Source: DATAWK01 sp036267255 (GTDB lineage: Bacteria; Acidobacteriota; Terriglobia; Terriglobales; Acidobacteriaceae). Taken from it: a stretch of DNA of 64,000 nucleotides. Both the position numbers and the translations under genes were made by a program. Under the pieces are notes generated by a model. It made no database searches, was not told the DNA's origin, and was given only the letters and a program-made list of their open reading frames with translations. Shown piece after piece: positions 47,993 through 57,198 of the stretch (positions within the stretch are counted from its first letter, which is position 1; the number at the start of each line of letters is the position of its first letter). Location: the NCBI GenBank assembly GCA_036267255.1, contig DATAWK010000043.1, positions 1 through 64,000 on the forward strand. The letters are read 5' to 3'.

Positions 47993-48880
47993 ATGGATTG
48001 GAAGAGCAAACGCGTCACCGCCATCCTGGAACAGGCGCTGATTGAAGACCGCGCTACTGCCGACGCCACCACCGCGCTGACCATTGATCCGGACCTGCCT
48101 GCTTCGGCCACGATCCTCGCCAAGCAGGATTGCGTGCTGGCTGGCATCGGGATGATTCCGCGCGTTCTGCAGGTGTTTGCACTCCTTGACACCGGCAAAC
48201 CCGCGCGCCGGTTTGAGGTCATCTCGCATCCGGAAATCTTCGACGGAGTGCGTCTGCACAAAGGTCAGGCCGTCGCCGTCATTCGCCACAACGCGCGCAC
48301 CATTCTGGCCTGCGAGCGTGTCCTGTTGAACCTGATGCAGCGTATGTGCGGCATCGCCACCACGACGCGGCAATATGTCGATGCCGTCAAAGGCACCGGC
48401 GCCATCATCCTCGACACGCGCAAAACGGTTCCCGGCCTGCGCCTGCTCGATAAATACGCCGTTACCTGCGGCGGCGGCACCAACCATCGCATGGACCTCG
48501 CCGACGGCGTGCTCATCAAGAACAACCACATCTCGCTCGGCGGCGGCGTGGCCAACGTGCTGGTTCGCGCGCGTTCGCTGCGCAAGCCGGGACAAAAGAT
48601 TCAAGTGGAAGTCCGCACAATGGAGGAACTGACGCTCGCCCTCGATGACGGGGCCGATTCGCTGTTGCTCGACAACATGACACCTGCCGAAGTGAAGCAC
48701 GCGGTGCAAGTCGTACGCAAGCGCGACAAAAAAATACCGCTGGAAGCCTCTGGCGGTATGACGCTGGAAACCGTACGCAAATATGCCAAGATGGGTGTCA
48801 ACTTCATCTCCGTCGGTGCGCTCACGCATTCGATTCCGGCGGTCGATCTCAGCATGCGCATCACCGCCGATATTTACTGA
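47993..48880 (+). CDS. nadC: Nicotinate-nucleotide pyrophosphorylase (quinolinate phosphoribosyltransferase)
   Basis: A 295-residue enzyme forming nicotinate mononucleotide from quinolinate and PRPP in de novo NAD synthesis. LIEDRATADATTALTIDPDL, LLNLMQRMCGIATTTRQYVD, LDTRKTVPGLRLLDKYAV, GGGTNHRMDLADGVLIKNNH and EVRTMEELTLAL with LEASGGMTLETVRKYA form the standard pattern. It starts 18 bases after valS, so it may be co-transcribed with it. Confidence 0.96.
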   Translation: MDWKSKRVTAILEQALIEDRATADATTALTIDPDLPASATILAKQDCVLAGIGMIPRVLQVFALLDTGKPARRFEVISHPEIFDGVRLHKGQAVAVIRHNARTILACERVLLNLMQRMCGIATTTRQYVDAVKGTGAIILDTRKTVPGLRLLDKYAVTCGGGTNHRMDLADGVLIKNNHISLGGGVANVLVRARSLRKPGQKIQVEVRTMEELTLALDDGADSLLLDNMTPAEVKHAVQVVRKRDKKIPLEASGGMTLETVRKYAKMGVNFISVGALTHSIPAVDLSMRITADIY

Positions 48881-48937
48881 GCAACCGCAACGGGTGCCTA
48901 ACCTCGCCATAACGAGAATCGAAACTATACCTGTTTT

Positions 48938-49735
48938 ATGACCACTACTCTCGATCCCGTTGAACTTTCCGCATCGCTCGATGCCACCCTGTTCGCTGGC
49001 AAGCTGCGGTATTTCCCTACCATCGACTCCACGAATCTGCGCGCCATGCAGGAAGCCGCTGAAGGCGCTCCACATGGCGCCGTCTACGTCGCCGACGAGC
49101 AGACCGCAGGACGCGGACGCGGTGCGCATGTATGGCACTCGGAAAGTCACGCGGGTCTTTATGTCAGTCTGTTACTGCGCCCGCAGATGGCTCCCGCCGA
49201 CGCTCTATGGCTCTCCCTGGCCGCCGGGCTGGCCGTGCAGCGCGCCGTAAAAGAAACTACCGCGCTCGAAGCCGACATCCGCTGGCCCAACGACGTGCTG
49301 CTGGATAGCCGCAAATTCTGCGGCATTCTGACCGAAATGAATGCCGAGGTCACGCGCGTACGCTATGCCGTCGTTGGCATCGGCATCAACGTAAATCACG
49401 CGCAATTTCCGAATGACCTGCGCACCCTGGCCACCTCTCTGCGCATCGAATCAGGACGCATCTGGTCGCGACAGGATCTGCTGACGGCGCTGCTGCATGC
49501 CATGGATACAGAAATTGCAGCACTGCTGACGCCCGACGGACTCGCCGCTGCCAGCCGCAGTATTCTCGATCGCATTGCGGCGCAATCTACCTGGATCAAG
49601 GGCAAGCACGTTCATGTGGACGAAGCTGGAGGGTACACTGGCGTCACGGCGGGTCTGGATGCGCGCGGCTTTCTGCAGGTGCGCACATCGGACGGTCTGC
49701 GCACCGTGCTCTCCGGCGGCGTGCGCGCCGTTTAG
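48938..49735 (+). CDS. birA: Biotin-[acetyl-CoA-carboxylase] ligase, monofunctional
   Basis: A 265-residue biotin protein ligase. IDSTNLRAMQEA, the biotinoyl-AMP loop ADEQTAGRGRGAHVWHSESH, LWLSLAAGLAVQRAVKE, WPNDVLLDSRKFCGILTEMN and VVGIGINVNHA are conserved. No N-terminal helix-turn-helix precedes the catalytic domain, so it should not be a BirA repressor. The C-terminal SH3-like cap (VDEAGGYTGVTAGLDARGFL) is present. It is followed by coaX after 21 bases, a common pairing of cofactor genes. Confidence 0.95.
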   Translation: MTTTLDPVELSASLDATLFAGKLRYFPTIDSTNLRAMQEAAEGAPHGAVYVADEQTAGRGRGAHVWHSESHAGLYVSLLLRPQMAPADALWLSLAAGLAVQRAVKETTALEADIRWPNDVLLDSRKFCGILTEMNAEVTRVRYAVVGIGINVNHAQFPNDLRTLATSLRIESGRIWSRQDLLTALLHAMDTEIAALLTPDGLAAASRSILDRIAAQSTWIKGKHVHVDEAGGYTGVTAGLDARGFLQVRTSDGLRTVLSGGVRAV

Positions 49736-49756
49736 TTTATTTTTCATCGAGGCCCC

Positions 49757-50560
49757 ATGCTTCTTGCCCTCAACGTGAACAACACGAACACGGTCATCGC
49801 CCTCTACCGGCTGGAATCTGCCGCGCCCACAACGCTTGTCGCCAGTTGGCGCATCAGCACCCATCGCACGCAGACTGCCGATGAGTACGGCATCCTTATC
49901 CGCAGTCTCTTCACGCTGGAAGGTCTTGATCCGACCGAAGTGGATGGCATCGTCATCGCCTCCGTCGTGCCGCCGATCGACTGGACTCTACGCCAGCTCT
50001 GCGAACGCTATTTCCAATGCAAGCCGCTTTTCATTGAGCCCGGTATCAAAACCGGCATGCCCATCCATACGGACAATCCCGGCGAAGTGGGGGCGGACCG
50101 CGTGGCCAACTGCGTCGGCGCATTTGAGAAATTCGGCGGTCCCTGCATCGTCGTGGATTTCGGCACGGCCACAAATTTCGACGTCATCTCCAAACGCGGC
50201 GAATTTATCGGGGGCGCCATTGCGCCCGGATTGAACATTTCCGCCGAAGCGCTCTTTGCCCGCGCCGCGCGCCTGCCGCGGGTCGACATCAAGCGTCCGC
50301 AGAAGGTCATCGGCACCAACACCATCGACAATCTGCAGATCGGCCTCTACTACGGGCATATCGCACTTGTGGACGGCATCCTGGAACGCATGATCGCCGA
50401 GCTGGGCCCGGAAACGAAATGCGTCGCCACGGGAGGTCTGGCACGGCTCCTTGCTGGAGAATCCAAACACATCACCGCCGTGGACGACATGCTCACCCTG
50501 GATGGACTGCGCATCATCTATCAGCACAACCGCGACGTCAAACCTGGGAAGCGCTCCTGA
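49757..50560 (+). CDS. coaX: Type III pantothenate kinase
   Basis: A 267-residue ASKHA-fold kinase for the first step of coenzyme A synthesis. MLLALNVNNTNTVIALYRLE (phosphate-1 loop; Asn replaces the usual Asp in the first motif), the RISTHRTQTADEYGI segment, GADRVANCVGAFEKF, VVDFGTATNFDVI and GGAIAPGLNISAEALFARAA are family motifs. The change of DxGNT to NVNNT in the first loop deserves checking against relatives. Six bases separate it from the following unknown gene. Confidence 0.94.
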   Translation: MLLALNVNNTNTVIALYRLESAAPTTLVASWRISTHRTQTADEYGILIRSLFTLEGLDPTEVDGIVIASVVPPIDWTLRQLCERYFQCKPLFIEPGIKTGMPIHTDNPGEVGADRVANCVGAFEKFGGPCIVVDFGTATNFDVISKRGEFIGGAIAPGLNISAEALFARAARLPRVDIKRPQKVIGTNTIDNLQIGLYYGHIALVDGILERMIAELGPETKCVATGGLARLLAGESKHITAVDDMLTLDGLRIIYQHNRDVKPGKRS

Positions 50561-50566
50561 GGCTCT

Positions 50567-51292
50567 TTGCAGAACTACTTCAACTACTTTACGGAAATCG
50601 AAGAACACTTCCAGCGCCGCCGCGGATCGCTGCTCATGCTTTCCACGCTGGATTGGGCGCTGATCGCTACATGGCAGGAGGCGGGGTTTCCGCTCGAAGC
50701 GGTGTTGCGCGGCATGGATGCCACCTTCGACAAGTATGATGCGCGCAAAGGAAAGGCACGTACACGCCGCATCAATGGGCTTGCCTACTGTGCGCAGGAG
50801 GTGCTACGCGCCGTTGAAGACATGCATGAGGCCGCCACCGGAGCGCAACGCACACCGCATCCTCAAAATGAAGAGAGCGGATTTGAGGCCGAACGCATTG
50901 CATCGCATTTGCAGGCAACGGCTGCACAATTAAGCGCAACAAATCTTCCGGAAGCGGCAACATCGATAGCAAAAGAAATCTCCGGACGTCTCCAGGAATT
51001 GTCCCGGCAACTTCTCACTCCGCAGCAGGAAGACGCAGGCCATCGCAATGTCGAATCTCTGGAACAAACACTGCTCGTACTCGAAGATAAGCTCTTCGCC
51101 GCGTTGATGACCACGACTTCGGAAGAGACACTGGTCGCGCTGCGGGAGCAATCTGCGCGCGAGCTGGCGCCTTATCGCAGCCGCCTGCAAACCGTCCAAA
51201 TCCGCCAGATTGAACAGCAGTTTCTGCGTCGCCAGCTTTTTTCGATGCTGCGTATCCCGCGCCTCAGTCTCTTCTACATGGCCCAGCAATGA
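50567..51292 (+). CDS. Hypothetical protein (241 aa) between coaX and an RNA methyltransferase
   Basis: From TTG 50567 (GAGG four bases upstream) a 241-residue soluble, helical protein. The N-terminal 90 residues (EEHFQRRRGSLLMLSTLDWA, GMDATFDKYDARKGK, INGLAYCAQEVLRAVED) look well structured with many aromatic and basic residues; the C-terminal part is helical with Glu/Gln/Leu. No metal or nucleotide motif is seen. It is six bases after coaX and overlaps the next gene by four bases, so it is a firm operon member. I do not recognise the family. Confidence 0.75.
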   Translation: MQNYFNYFTEIEEHFQRRRGSLLMLSTLDWALIATWQEAGFPLEAVLRGMDATFDKYDARKGKARTRRINGLAYCAQEVLRAVEDMHEAATGAQRTPHPQNEESGFEAERIASHLQATAAQLSATNLPEAATSIAKEISGRLQELSRQLLTPQQEDAGHRNVESLEQTLLVLEDKLFAALMTTTSEETLVALREQSARELAPYRSRLQTVQIRQIEQQFLRRQLFSMLRIPRLSLFYMAQQ

Positions 51293-52602
51293 AGCTCACC
51301 ATTGAGAAAGTCATCTACGGCGGTCAGGGGTTGGCGCGCATTCCGGAAACAGAAGGCGCACTCAGCGGCAAACGCATCTTTGTCCCGTTCACGCTTCCGG
51401 GCGAGCAGGTCCGCGCATCTCTCGTCGAAGATACGCGCGGTTACACCGTCGGCCAGTTGCAGCAGATCGACGCAGCGTCCCCGCAACGCACGCAACCCGC
51501 CTGTCCACACTTCACCCATTGCGGAGGCTGTCAGTTACAGCACGCTGCGTATGCCGCTCAGATTGACATTAAACGCGGTGTGCTGCTGGAGACGCTGGCA
51601 CGCGCCGGACTGAAAGACATTCCTGAAATTTCCGCGCTGCATGGGACGCCCCTTGCGTATCGCAATCGCATGCGGCTTCATTTGCAAACGCAGCCGCACT
51701 TCGCGATCGGCTATCGGGAACAAGCAGCCCACACCCTCGTCCCCATCGAGCAATGCCCCATCGTTACGCCGGTCCTGCAGCAATGCCTACAGGCGATTCG
51801 TGCGCTCGGAGAAGAACAACACATCCCCGAAGGCATCAGCGAAATGGAGCTCTTTACCAATCATGATGGCTCCGCCGTCGTACTCAGCGCTTTTACGACA
51901 CAACAAGATCATTCGCTCCAACAGGACAGCGAAGCCTTCTTTACATCTCTCGCAGCCAGGGTTCCTGAGTTGACCGGAGCCGCACTTTTTCTGCGCCAGA
52001 CGGGCCGCAATGCAAAACCGGAGCCGCAACCGTTGCTTCGCTGGAAAGCACAGAACCTCATCTATCGCGTAGGTGCGCACTCCTACCAGGTCAGCATTGG
52101 TTCCTTCTTCCAGATAAATCAATCCATGCTGGGCGCATTCGTCGCGCTCGTAACGGATGGCCTTCACGGCAAGCTGGCATGGGATTTGTATGCGGGGGTT
52201 GGCCTTTTCGCGCGTGTTCTTGCGGAAAAATTTCAGCAGGTCACTGCGGTCGAAGCTTCTGCGACCTCCAGTAAGGACCTCCAACACAACCTGCATGTCT
52301 TACCGGCAAACGTTATTCATGCAACCACGAACGAATTTCTCAGTGCCACTCTCGAACAGCGCACGGTCTCGCCGGACCTTGCCGTACTCGATCCGCCACG
52401 CGCCGGCCTCGGCATGGAGACGGCAAATCTGCTGGCGCGATGCCGTCCGCAGCGCATCGTCTATGTCTCCTGCGACCCTGCCACGTTGTCGCGCGACCTG
52501 AAAGCGCTCACAGAATCCGGCTACCGTCTCCATCGCCTGCACATGGTGGATATGTTTCCGCAAACGTACCACCAGGAAACGGTCGCCGTGCTGCTCCGAT
52601 AG
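51289..52602 (+). CDS. rlmD: 23S rRNA (uracil-C5)-methyltransferase, RlmD/TrmA family
   Basis: A 437-residue SAM-dependent RNA m5U methyltransferase. A TRAM domain (MKLTIEKVIYGGQGLARIPE) is followed by iron-sulfur cysteines CPHFTHCGGCQLQH, YRNRMRLHLQTQPHFAIGY, SFFQINQSML, the SAM region WDLYAGVGLFARVLA and catalytic YVSCDPATLSRDL with LDPPRAGLG. RlmC, RlmD and TrmA cannot be separated with certainty; the four-Cys cluster and TRAM fit RlmD. The ATGA overlap with the previous gene couples translation. Confidence 0.9.
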   Translation: MKLTIEKVIYGGQGLARIPETEGALSGKRIFVPFTLPGEQVRASLVEDTRGYTVGQLQQIDAASPQRTQPACPHFTHCGGCQLQHAAYAAQIDIKRGVLLETLARAGLKDIPEISALHGTPLAYRNRMRLHLQTQPHFAIGYREQAAHTLVPIEQCPIVTPVLQQCLQAIRALGEEQHIPEGISEMELFTNHDGSAVVLSAFTTQQDHSLQQDSEAFFTSLAARVPELTGAALFLRQTGRNAKPEPQPLLRWKAQNLIYRVGAHSYQVSIGSFFQINQSMLGAFVALVTDGLHGKLAWDLYAGVGLFARVLAEKFQQVTAVEASATSSKDLQHNLHVLPANVIHATTNEFLSATLEQRTVSPDLAVLDPPRAGLGMETANLLARCRPQRIVYVSCDPATLSRDLKALTESGYRLHRLHMVDMFPQTYHQETVAVLLR

Positions 52603-52649
52603 AATGCTCTTGATAGAACGAAGTTCGATCCACTGGCATACTGTCTACG

Positions 52650-55409
52650 ATGGCTATCACCGCTCCCCCAACGGCGATGCCTGCAGCCCCGCATCCAGCG
52701 CGTGGCTATCGGCCAGCACCCTTGCGTGCCACGCGGCGCCATGCGCTGCGCGATCCTCTTAACTTTGCTGCGGCGCCTGTGCTTCTTGCCGCAACGGGTT
52801 TCGCTCTCGGCATCCTCGATGCCCGCTGGGTGTGGCATCCACCCTTGTTCGTCGTCCTCGCGGCCCTGATCGGTGCGCTGTTGACCATCGCAGCATGGCG
52901 CTATGCCGAGCGAGTCGTGTTTCTGCCATTGCTGTTGGTCTGGATAGCTGTCGGACAATTCTCCGCATCCATCGCTCCGGCGCATTCTTCCTCTCCGGAA
53001 CTGTTGCAACTGGCAGACAGATTGCAGCGCCAGGTAACGGGCACGGTCGTTGCGCTGCATCCGGAAAAATCCGAGACACACAACCGCCCCTTCACCACCA
53101 CACAACACACGGAGCAGACCACGCAGGTCGATCTCGCACTCGATTCTGTCGAAGACTTCAATAGCGATCGCGACTGGCAGGTTCCCGTCCATGGCGGCCT
53201 GCGCCTGTCAGTTTACGCAAAGTCCGGAGAAGTGCTACCCGCTTTCGCATGCGGCACGCGCGTTCGCCTTACGACGCGCATGCGCGCACCCGATCAGTAT
53301 CTTGATCCCGGCGCATGGAACTACCCTGCCTATCTGCAGCAACACGGCATCGATGTTCTAGGCAGTGCGGGAGCGGCCGCCATCATCGTGCTGCCCGCGG
53401 CGCGCACATTTTCCTTGCCATGTTTCGCAACCGCCACGCAGATCTGGGCAGGCGCGCGGCTGGAGCGCATCGCCACGCTTAGCACCGCTTTCGCTACCGC
53501 ACACTCGTGGCTGCCTGCATGGCTGCGCTTTCAGCAAAGCGACAGCGACATCCTGCGCGCCATGCTGTTTGGCGACCGTAGCCATCTGCGCCACACTCTG
53601 CGCGCCGGTTTTGAGCGCACAGGCTCCTTTCACCTGCTGGTTGTTTCCGGCCTGCACGTCACCATCGTGATTGCCTTGCTCTTCTGGCTGGCGCGTAAAG
53701 TGGGCATGGGCGAACTCGCCTCTTCTGCGATTGCGCTCTGCGGTGCACTCCCCTATGCATTCCTCACCGGCTTCGGCCCTCCGGTACAACGCGCACTCTG
53801 GCTGAGTGGCGTTTATCTTGTTTGCCGCACCATCTATCGCGAACGAGCCGCCATGAACGCCATTGCCATCGCTGCCCTGGGCGTACTGGTACGAACGCCC
53901 TCAGCGCTCTTCGATACCAGCTTCCAGATGACGTTTCTCGCAGTCATCGCCATTGCCGGAGTTGCCGCACCGCTCATCGAAGTCACCGTTGGCCCCTACC
54001 TGCGCGGTCTGCGCACGATCAGGATGCTTGCGCTCGATCCGCATCTGCCTCCACGCGTGACCCAGATGCGCGTGGCACTGCGTTTGTGGAGTGAGCATCT
54101 GCAGCCATTCTTCGGCAAGCGATGGGCACGACGTCTGCCCGCCGGCATACTCCGCTGGTCCATGCGGATTGTGGAAGCGCTGATCGTCTCCTTTGTTGTT
54201 GAGCTGGCCATGATGCTACCCATGGCAACGAATTTCCACCGCATCACGCTCTTCGCGCTGCCCGCCAATCTGCTGGGTCTGCCCTTGCTCGCCATTCTTC
54301 TACCGCTGGCCCTGTTTACGTTTCTGCTGGGCTGCATTCAACCTTTATGGGCCATTCCTTTTGCCTGGGTGACGGCCTTTCTACTGCACCTGATTACGAA
54401 GTTGGTTCATATCTTTAGTACCTTGTCCTCTGCCAGCGTTCGCATCCCTGACCCTCCCCTGTGGACTATCGCATGCTTTCTTGCCTCGTGGATTCTGGCG
54501 CTTTGGATGGGTCGTGCCGCACGGCCATGGAGAATCGCTGCTGTAGCAATCCTCCTGGCTGCCTCCATCTGCATTGTGCTGCCGCAGCGGCCAGACCTGC
54601 ATCCCGGTGTGCTGGAGGTCACTGCAATCGACGTGGGCCAGGGCGATTCGCTCCTGATTGTCACGCCCGACGGCCATACGTTGCTGGTCGATGCCGGCGG
54701 TCCCATCGGTGCCGAGGAACAAGCGGACAGCAACTTCGATATTGGCGAAGATGTGGTCTCGCAATATTTATGGTCGCGCCACATCGGCCACCTGGATGCC
54801 ATTGCGCTGACCCATGCCCACAGCGATCACATGGGCGGCATGCCTGCCGTGCTGGCAAACTTCCGTCCTCACATACTCTGGGTTGGTAACAATCCTATGA
54901 TCCCGGCATACATGGCGCTGCTGCAAGATGCGAAGGCCGACGGCACGTCCGTCGAGAGCTGGCACGCCGGTCAGCAGTTTTCTTTCGACGATACACAGGT
55001 GCGCGTTCTCTCTCCGGCAGCCGATTATGTCCCCGGACGCCTGCCTTCGAATGACGATTCTCTGGTGCTTCGCATCGCGTATGGACAAGCCGCCGTCCTG
55101 CTGGAAGGCGACGCCGAGTTTCGCAGCGAGGCGCGCATGGTGGCCAATGGTGTGCCCGCAACGGAGCTGCTGAAGGTTGGCCATCACGGCAGCAGCACCT
55201 CCACCACACCTGCGTTTCTGGCTGCCGTCGCGCCACGCTATGCCGTCATCTCGGACGGACGACACAATCCCTTCGGGCATCCTCGCGTATCGGTGCTGGA
55301 CGCGCTTGCCGCAGCGCATGTACGCGTCTATCGCACAGACACCCTGGGGCTGAGTACATTTCTTCTGAACGGAGATAACATTCGTGCGCAAACAGATACC
55401 GGCCAATAA
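52650..55409 (+). CDS. comEC: ComEC/Rec2 DNA internalisation channel
   Basis: A 919-residue polytopic protein that forms the inner-membrane channel for single-stranded DNA in natural transformation. An N-terminal soluble OB-like region (about 100-240) is followed by the Competence domain with GSFHLLVVSGLHVTIVIALL and TGFGPPVQRALWLSGVYLV, further helices to about 630, and a C-terminal metallo-beta-lactamase domain with IDVGQGDSLLIVTPDGHTLL, ALTHAHSDHMGGMPAVLAN and LKVGHHGSSTSTTPAFLAAV. The MBL HxHxDH motif is intact, unlike in some ComEC proteins where it is degraded. No other com gene is in the window. Confidence 0.93.
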   Translation: MAITAPPTAMPAAPHPARGYRPAPLRATRRHALRDPLNFAAAPVLLAATGFALGILDARWVWHPPLFVVLAALIGALLTIAAWRYAERVVFLPLLLVWIAVGQFSASIAPAHSSSPELLQLADRLQRQVTGTVVALHPEKSETHNRPFTTTQHTEQTTQVDLALDSVEDFNSDRDWQVPVHGGLRLSVYAKSGEVLPAFACGTRVRLTTRMRAPDQYLDPGAWNYPAYLQQHGIDVLGSAGAAAIIVLPAARTFSLPCFATATQIWAGARLERIATLSTAFATAHSWLPAWLRFQQSDSDILRAMLFGDRSHLRHTLRAGFERTGSFHLLVVSGLHVTIVIALLFWLARKVGMGELASSAIALCGALPYAFLTGFGPPVQRALWLSGVYLVCRTIYRERAAMNAIAIAALGVLVRTPSALFDTSFQMTFLAVIAIAGVAAPLIEVTVGPYLRGLRTIRMLALDPHLPPRVTQMRVALRLWSEHLQPFFGKRWARRLPAGILRWSMRIVEALIVSFVVELAMMLPMATNFHRITLFALPANLLGLPLLAILLPLALFTFLLGCIQPLWAIPFAWVTAFLLHLITKLVHIFSTLSSASVRIPDPPLWTIACFLASWILALWMGRAARPWRIAAVAILLAASICIVLPQRPDLHPGVLEVTAIDVGQGDSLLIVTPDGHTLLVDAGGPIGAEEQADSNFDIGEDVVSQYLWSRHIGHLDAIALTHAHSDHMGGMPAVLANFRPHILWVGNNPMIPAYMALLQDAKADGTSVESWHAGQQFSFDDTQVRVLSPAADYVPGRLPSNDDSLVLRIAYGQAAVLLEGDAEFRSEARMVANGVPATELLKVGHHGSSTSTTPAFLAAVAPRYAVISDGRHNPFGHPRVSVLDALAAAHVRVYRTDTLGLSTFLLNGDNIRAQTDTGQ

Positions 55410-55497
55410 AAACTTGCACGGCGCAAATAAAACCGTTGTAGCATTCTGCCCAGGAAGATGCATACGGTTCGGCGTGTTTTATTCTTAAGGAGAGAGC

Positions 55498-55818
55498 ATG
55501 CAACCAGAAGTCCAGCAATCGTCCTCAACTATTCCGGCAAGCCGGAACACTCCCTCAACCGCAACAGCGAATCCTCCACAATCAGACGCGGAACGCCAGG
55601 AAGAAGCGCGCAAGATTCGGCGTCTGCAGATGATGCTGAATATGGTGATGTCCGTGATCGGTCAGGATGAAAATCTGACCGTTGATGAGGCCTCCGAAAT
55701 GGTCGCCGATTGCAAACGCGCGGCGATGCTCATGTTCCCGGATAAAGAGCTGGCCTATAACCTGATCTACCGGCCACGCCTGCAGCGGCTGATGCGCGAG
55801 CGTTACCGTCTGCAATAG
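55498..55818 (+). CDS. Small hypothetical protein (106 aa)
   Basis: A 106-residue soluble protein with a disordered Ser/Thr/Pro N-terminus of about 40 residues and a helical C-terminus (EEARKIRRLQMMLNMVMSVI, VDEASEMVADCKRAAMLMFP, LIYRPRLQRLMRERYRLQ). AAGGAGAGAG directly precedes ATG 55498, a strong ribosome site. A long imperfect hairpin (AATAAAAC / GTTTTATT, 55426-55483) occupies its upstream region. Function unknown; tail to tail with the DUF3108 gene, two bases apart. Confidence 0.72.
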   Translation: MQPEVQQSSSTIPASRNTPSTATANPPQSDAERQEEARKIRRLQMMLNMVMSVIGQDENLTVDEASEMVADCKRAAMLMFPDKELAYNLIYRPRLQRLMRERYRLQ

Positions 55819-55820
55819 AG

Positions 55821-56603
55821 CTATTGATTTTTTACGCTGACCAGCGACATCGTGATCGTTCCCCAGAACAGGTGGGCGCGCACCTGTACCGGCAGGTGTC
55901 GCGCGTCATCCGTATACCAGATCCAGATATCTCCGCGATTTTTCACCACGCCTGCAGCGGCGGTTGGTTGTACACGCACGGTGGCGAAAGTTCCGGCTGG
56001 TGTCACTACTTTTTCATGCGCCTCCACTTTGGCTGTTACCGCAACCACACGCCCGGCATCCGCCAATGGAAACGACACATCGTGGCCAACCTGCAACGGC
56101 TGTGTGGCCAGATAAAAAATTCCAGACAACACATCGGTCACGCATGCTGGAATCGGCGCCGTGTGCTGGCTTGAAGTTCCGCTGACTAGATTTTTTTCGC
56201 TGAGAAATTGTTTGTGCTGGCCGTAGTCCAAATTGAGCTGCCCGGTCACACGGCGATGCCCTTCCTGAATCTGCTTCTTGTATTCATAAGAGCAGCCCGT
56301 CTTGCGATCGAACACAGCGTCATACCGGTCAGCAACAGGAAACAGCAAATACACCGCGCCGATCGAGGCGGCCGTCGCAGTCACATGCTGCCGGTCGCCC
56401 TCTGCCTGCAGATGAAATGTAGCCGTACCTGCAGGAAAAACGCGCCAATCAACGGAATAGCTTAGCGTCTGCTTCTGCGGAATCTGGAATTGTGGAGGAG
56501 GCATGTTTGGCATTTGCGCCTGCGCTGCAAAAACTCCGCAGCACGCGACGGCAAACCCAAGCAGAAAGGAGAAACAGGTTTTTTGATTCAATAGAAAACT
56601 CAC
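55821..56603 (-). CDS. Exported DUF3108-family protein
   Basis: A 260-residue protein with a signal peptide (CFSFLLGFAVACCGVFAAQA, cut near residue 30). LSYSVDWRVFPAGTATFHLQ, YDAVFDRKTGCSYEYKKQIQ, VTDVLSGIFYLATQPLQVGH and GDIWIWYTDDARHLPVQVRA are typical of DUF3108, an exported beta-rich family of uncertain role. The start is GTG 56603 with GGAG five bases upstream; a TTG at 56648 would overlap the previous gene and disturb the signal. It is the last gene of the lipid A/core operon, so an outer-membrane role is plausible. Confidence 0.87.
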   Translation of the reverse strand: MSFLLNQKTCFSFLLGFAVACCGVFAAQAQMPNMPPPQFQIPQKQTLSYSVDWRVFPAGTATFHLQAEGDRQHVTATAASIGAVYLLFPVADRYDAVFDRKTGCSYEYKKQIQEGHRRVTGQLNLDYGQHKQFLSEKNLVSGTSSQHTAPIPACVTDVLSGIFYLATQPLQVGHDVSFPLADAGRVVAVTAKVEAHEKVVTPAGTFATVRVQPTAAAGVVKNRGDIWIWYTDDARHLPVQVRAHLFWGTITMSLVSVKNQ

Positions 56604-56622
56604 CAGCGCTCCGATTGCGAGG

Positions 56623-57198
56623 TCAATGTCGCCACAACATTCTTGCAATCAGAGCCAAAAAGAGAATGGTAGAACCTAAAACGGAATTGTACTCGCGATG
56701 CTTGCTATAGAGTGCCAAGGAAAATTGACTAGCCCCTCTCGTTTCCCCCTGGCGTACCCAGGGAGACACACGCGGCAACAGGCGTGGAACACTCCGCGCG
56801 TACTCATCAAATTCCAAAAAATGCGTGATCAGATACGTCTCTTCACCCAGAATCGTAGGCAGGTAAATGGTTCCAAACAACACCACTAACGCCAGGGTAA
56901 TCCACAAATTACGCGCCGCCGCTGCAAAGCCAAAGGCGATCATCATGGAGCCGAGATACAGCGGATTTCGTGTGTATGCGTAGGGACCCGTTACGGTCAG
57001 CTCGGCATTCTTCTTCACATATCCGGAGGCATACGCGCGCAATGCAATCCCCGGCACCACCAGGATCAGGCTTAGTAGAAGAGACTGCTCATTGGGACGC
57101 GCAAACCAGAAATAAATTCCAGCAAATAAAAACCCCAGTGGAACACGAATCCTCTTCGTGATCTGTTGCCATGGAGTACGCCCGGATAGATCGTTCAC
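56623..57198 (-). CDS. Isoprenylcysteine carboxyl methyltransferase-family membrane protein
   Basis: A 191-residue membrane protein of the ICMT/PEMT group. About four hydrophobic helices are visible; LTVTGPYAYTRNPLYLGSMM is the conserved SAM-binding core and GEETYLITHFLEFDEYARSV with PRLLPRVSPWV the C-terminal motif. Bacterial members methylate lipids or small molecules, not prenylated proteins. The start GTG 57198 overlaps the heptosyltransferase stop (GTGA). Position in the core-oligosaccharide operon suggests methylation of an envelope lipid or carrier. Confidence 0.87.
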   Translation of the reverse strand: MNDLSGRTPWQQITKRIRVPLGFLFAGIYFWFARPNEQSLLLSLILVVPGIALRAYASGYVKKNAELTVTGPYAYTRNPLYLGSMMIAFGFAAAARNLWITLALVVLFGTIYLPTILGEETYLITHFLEFDEYARSVPRLLPRVSPWVRQGETRGASQFSLALYSKHREYNSVLGSTILFLALIARMLWRH

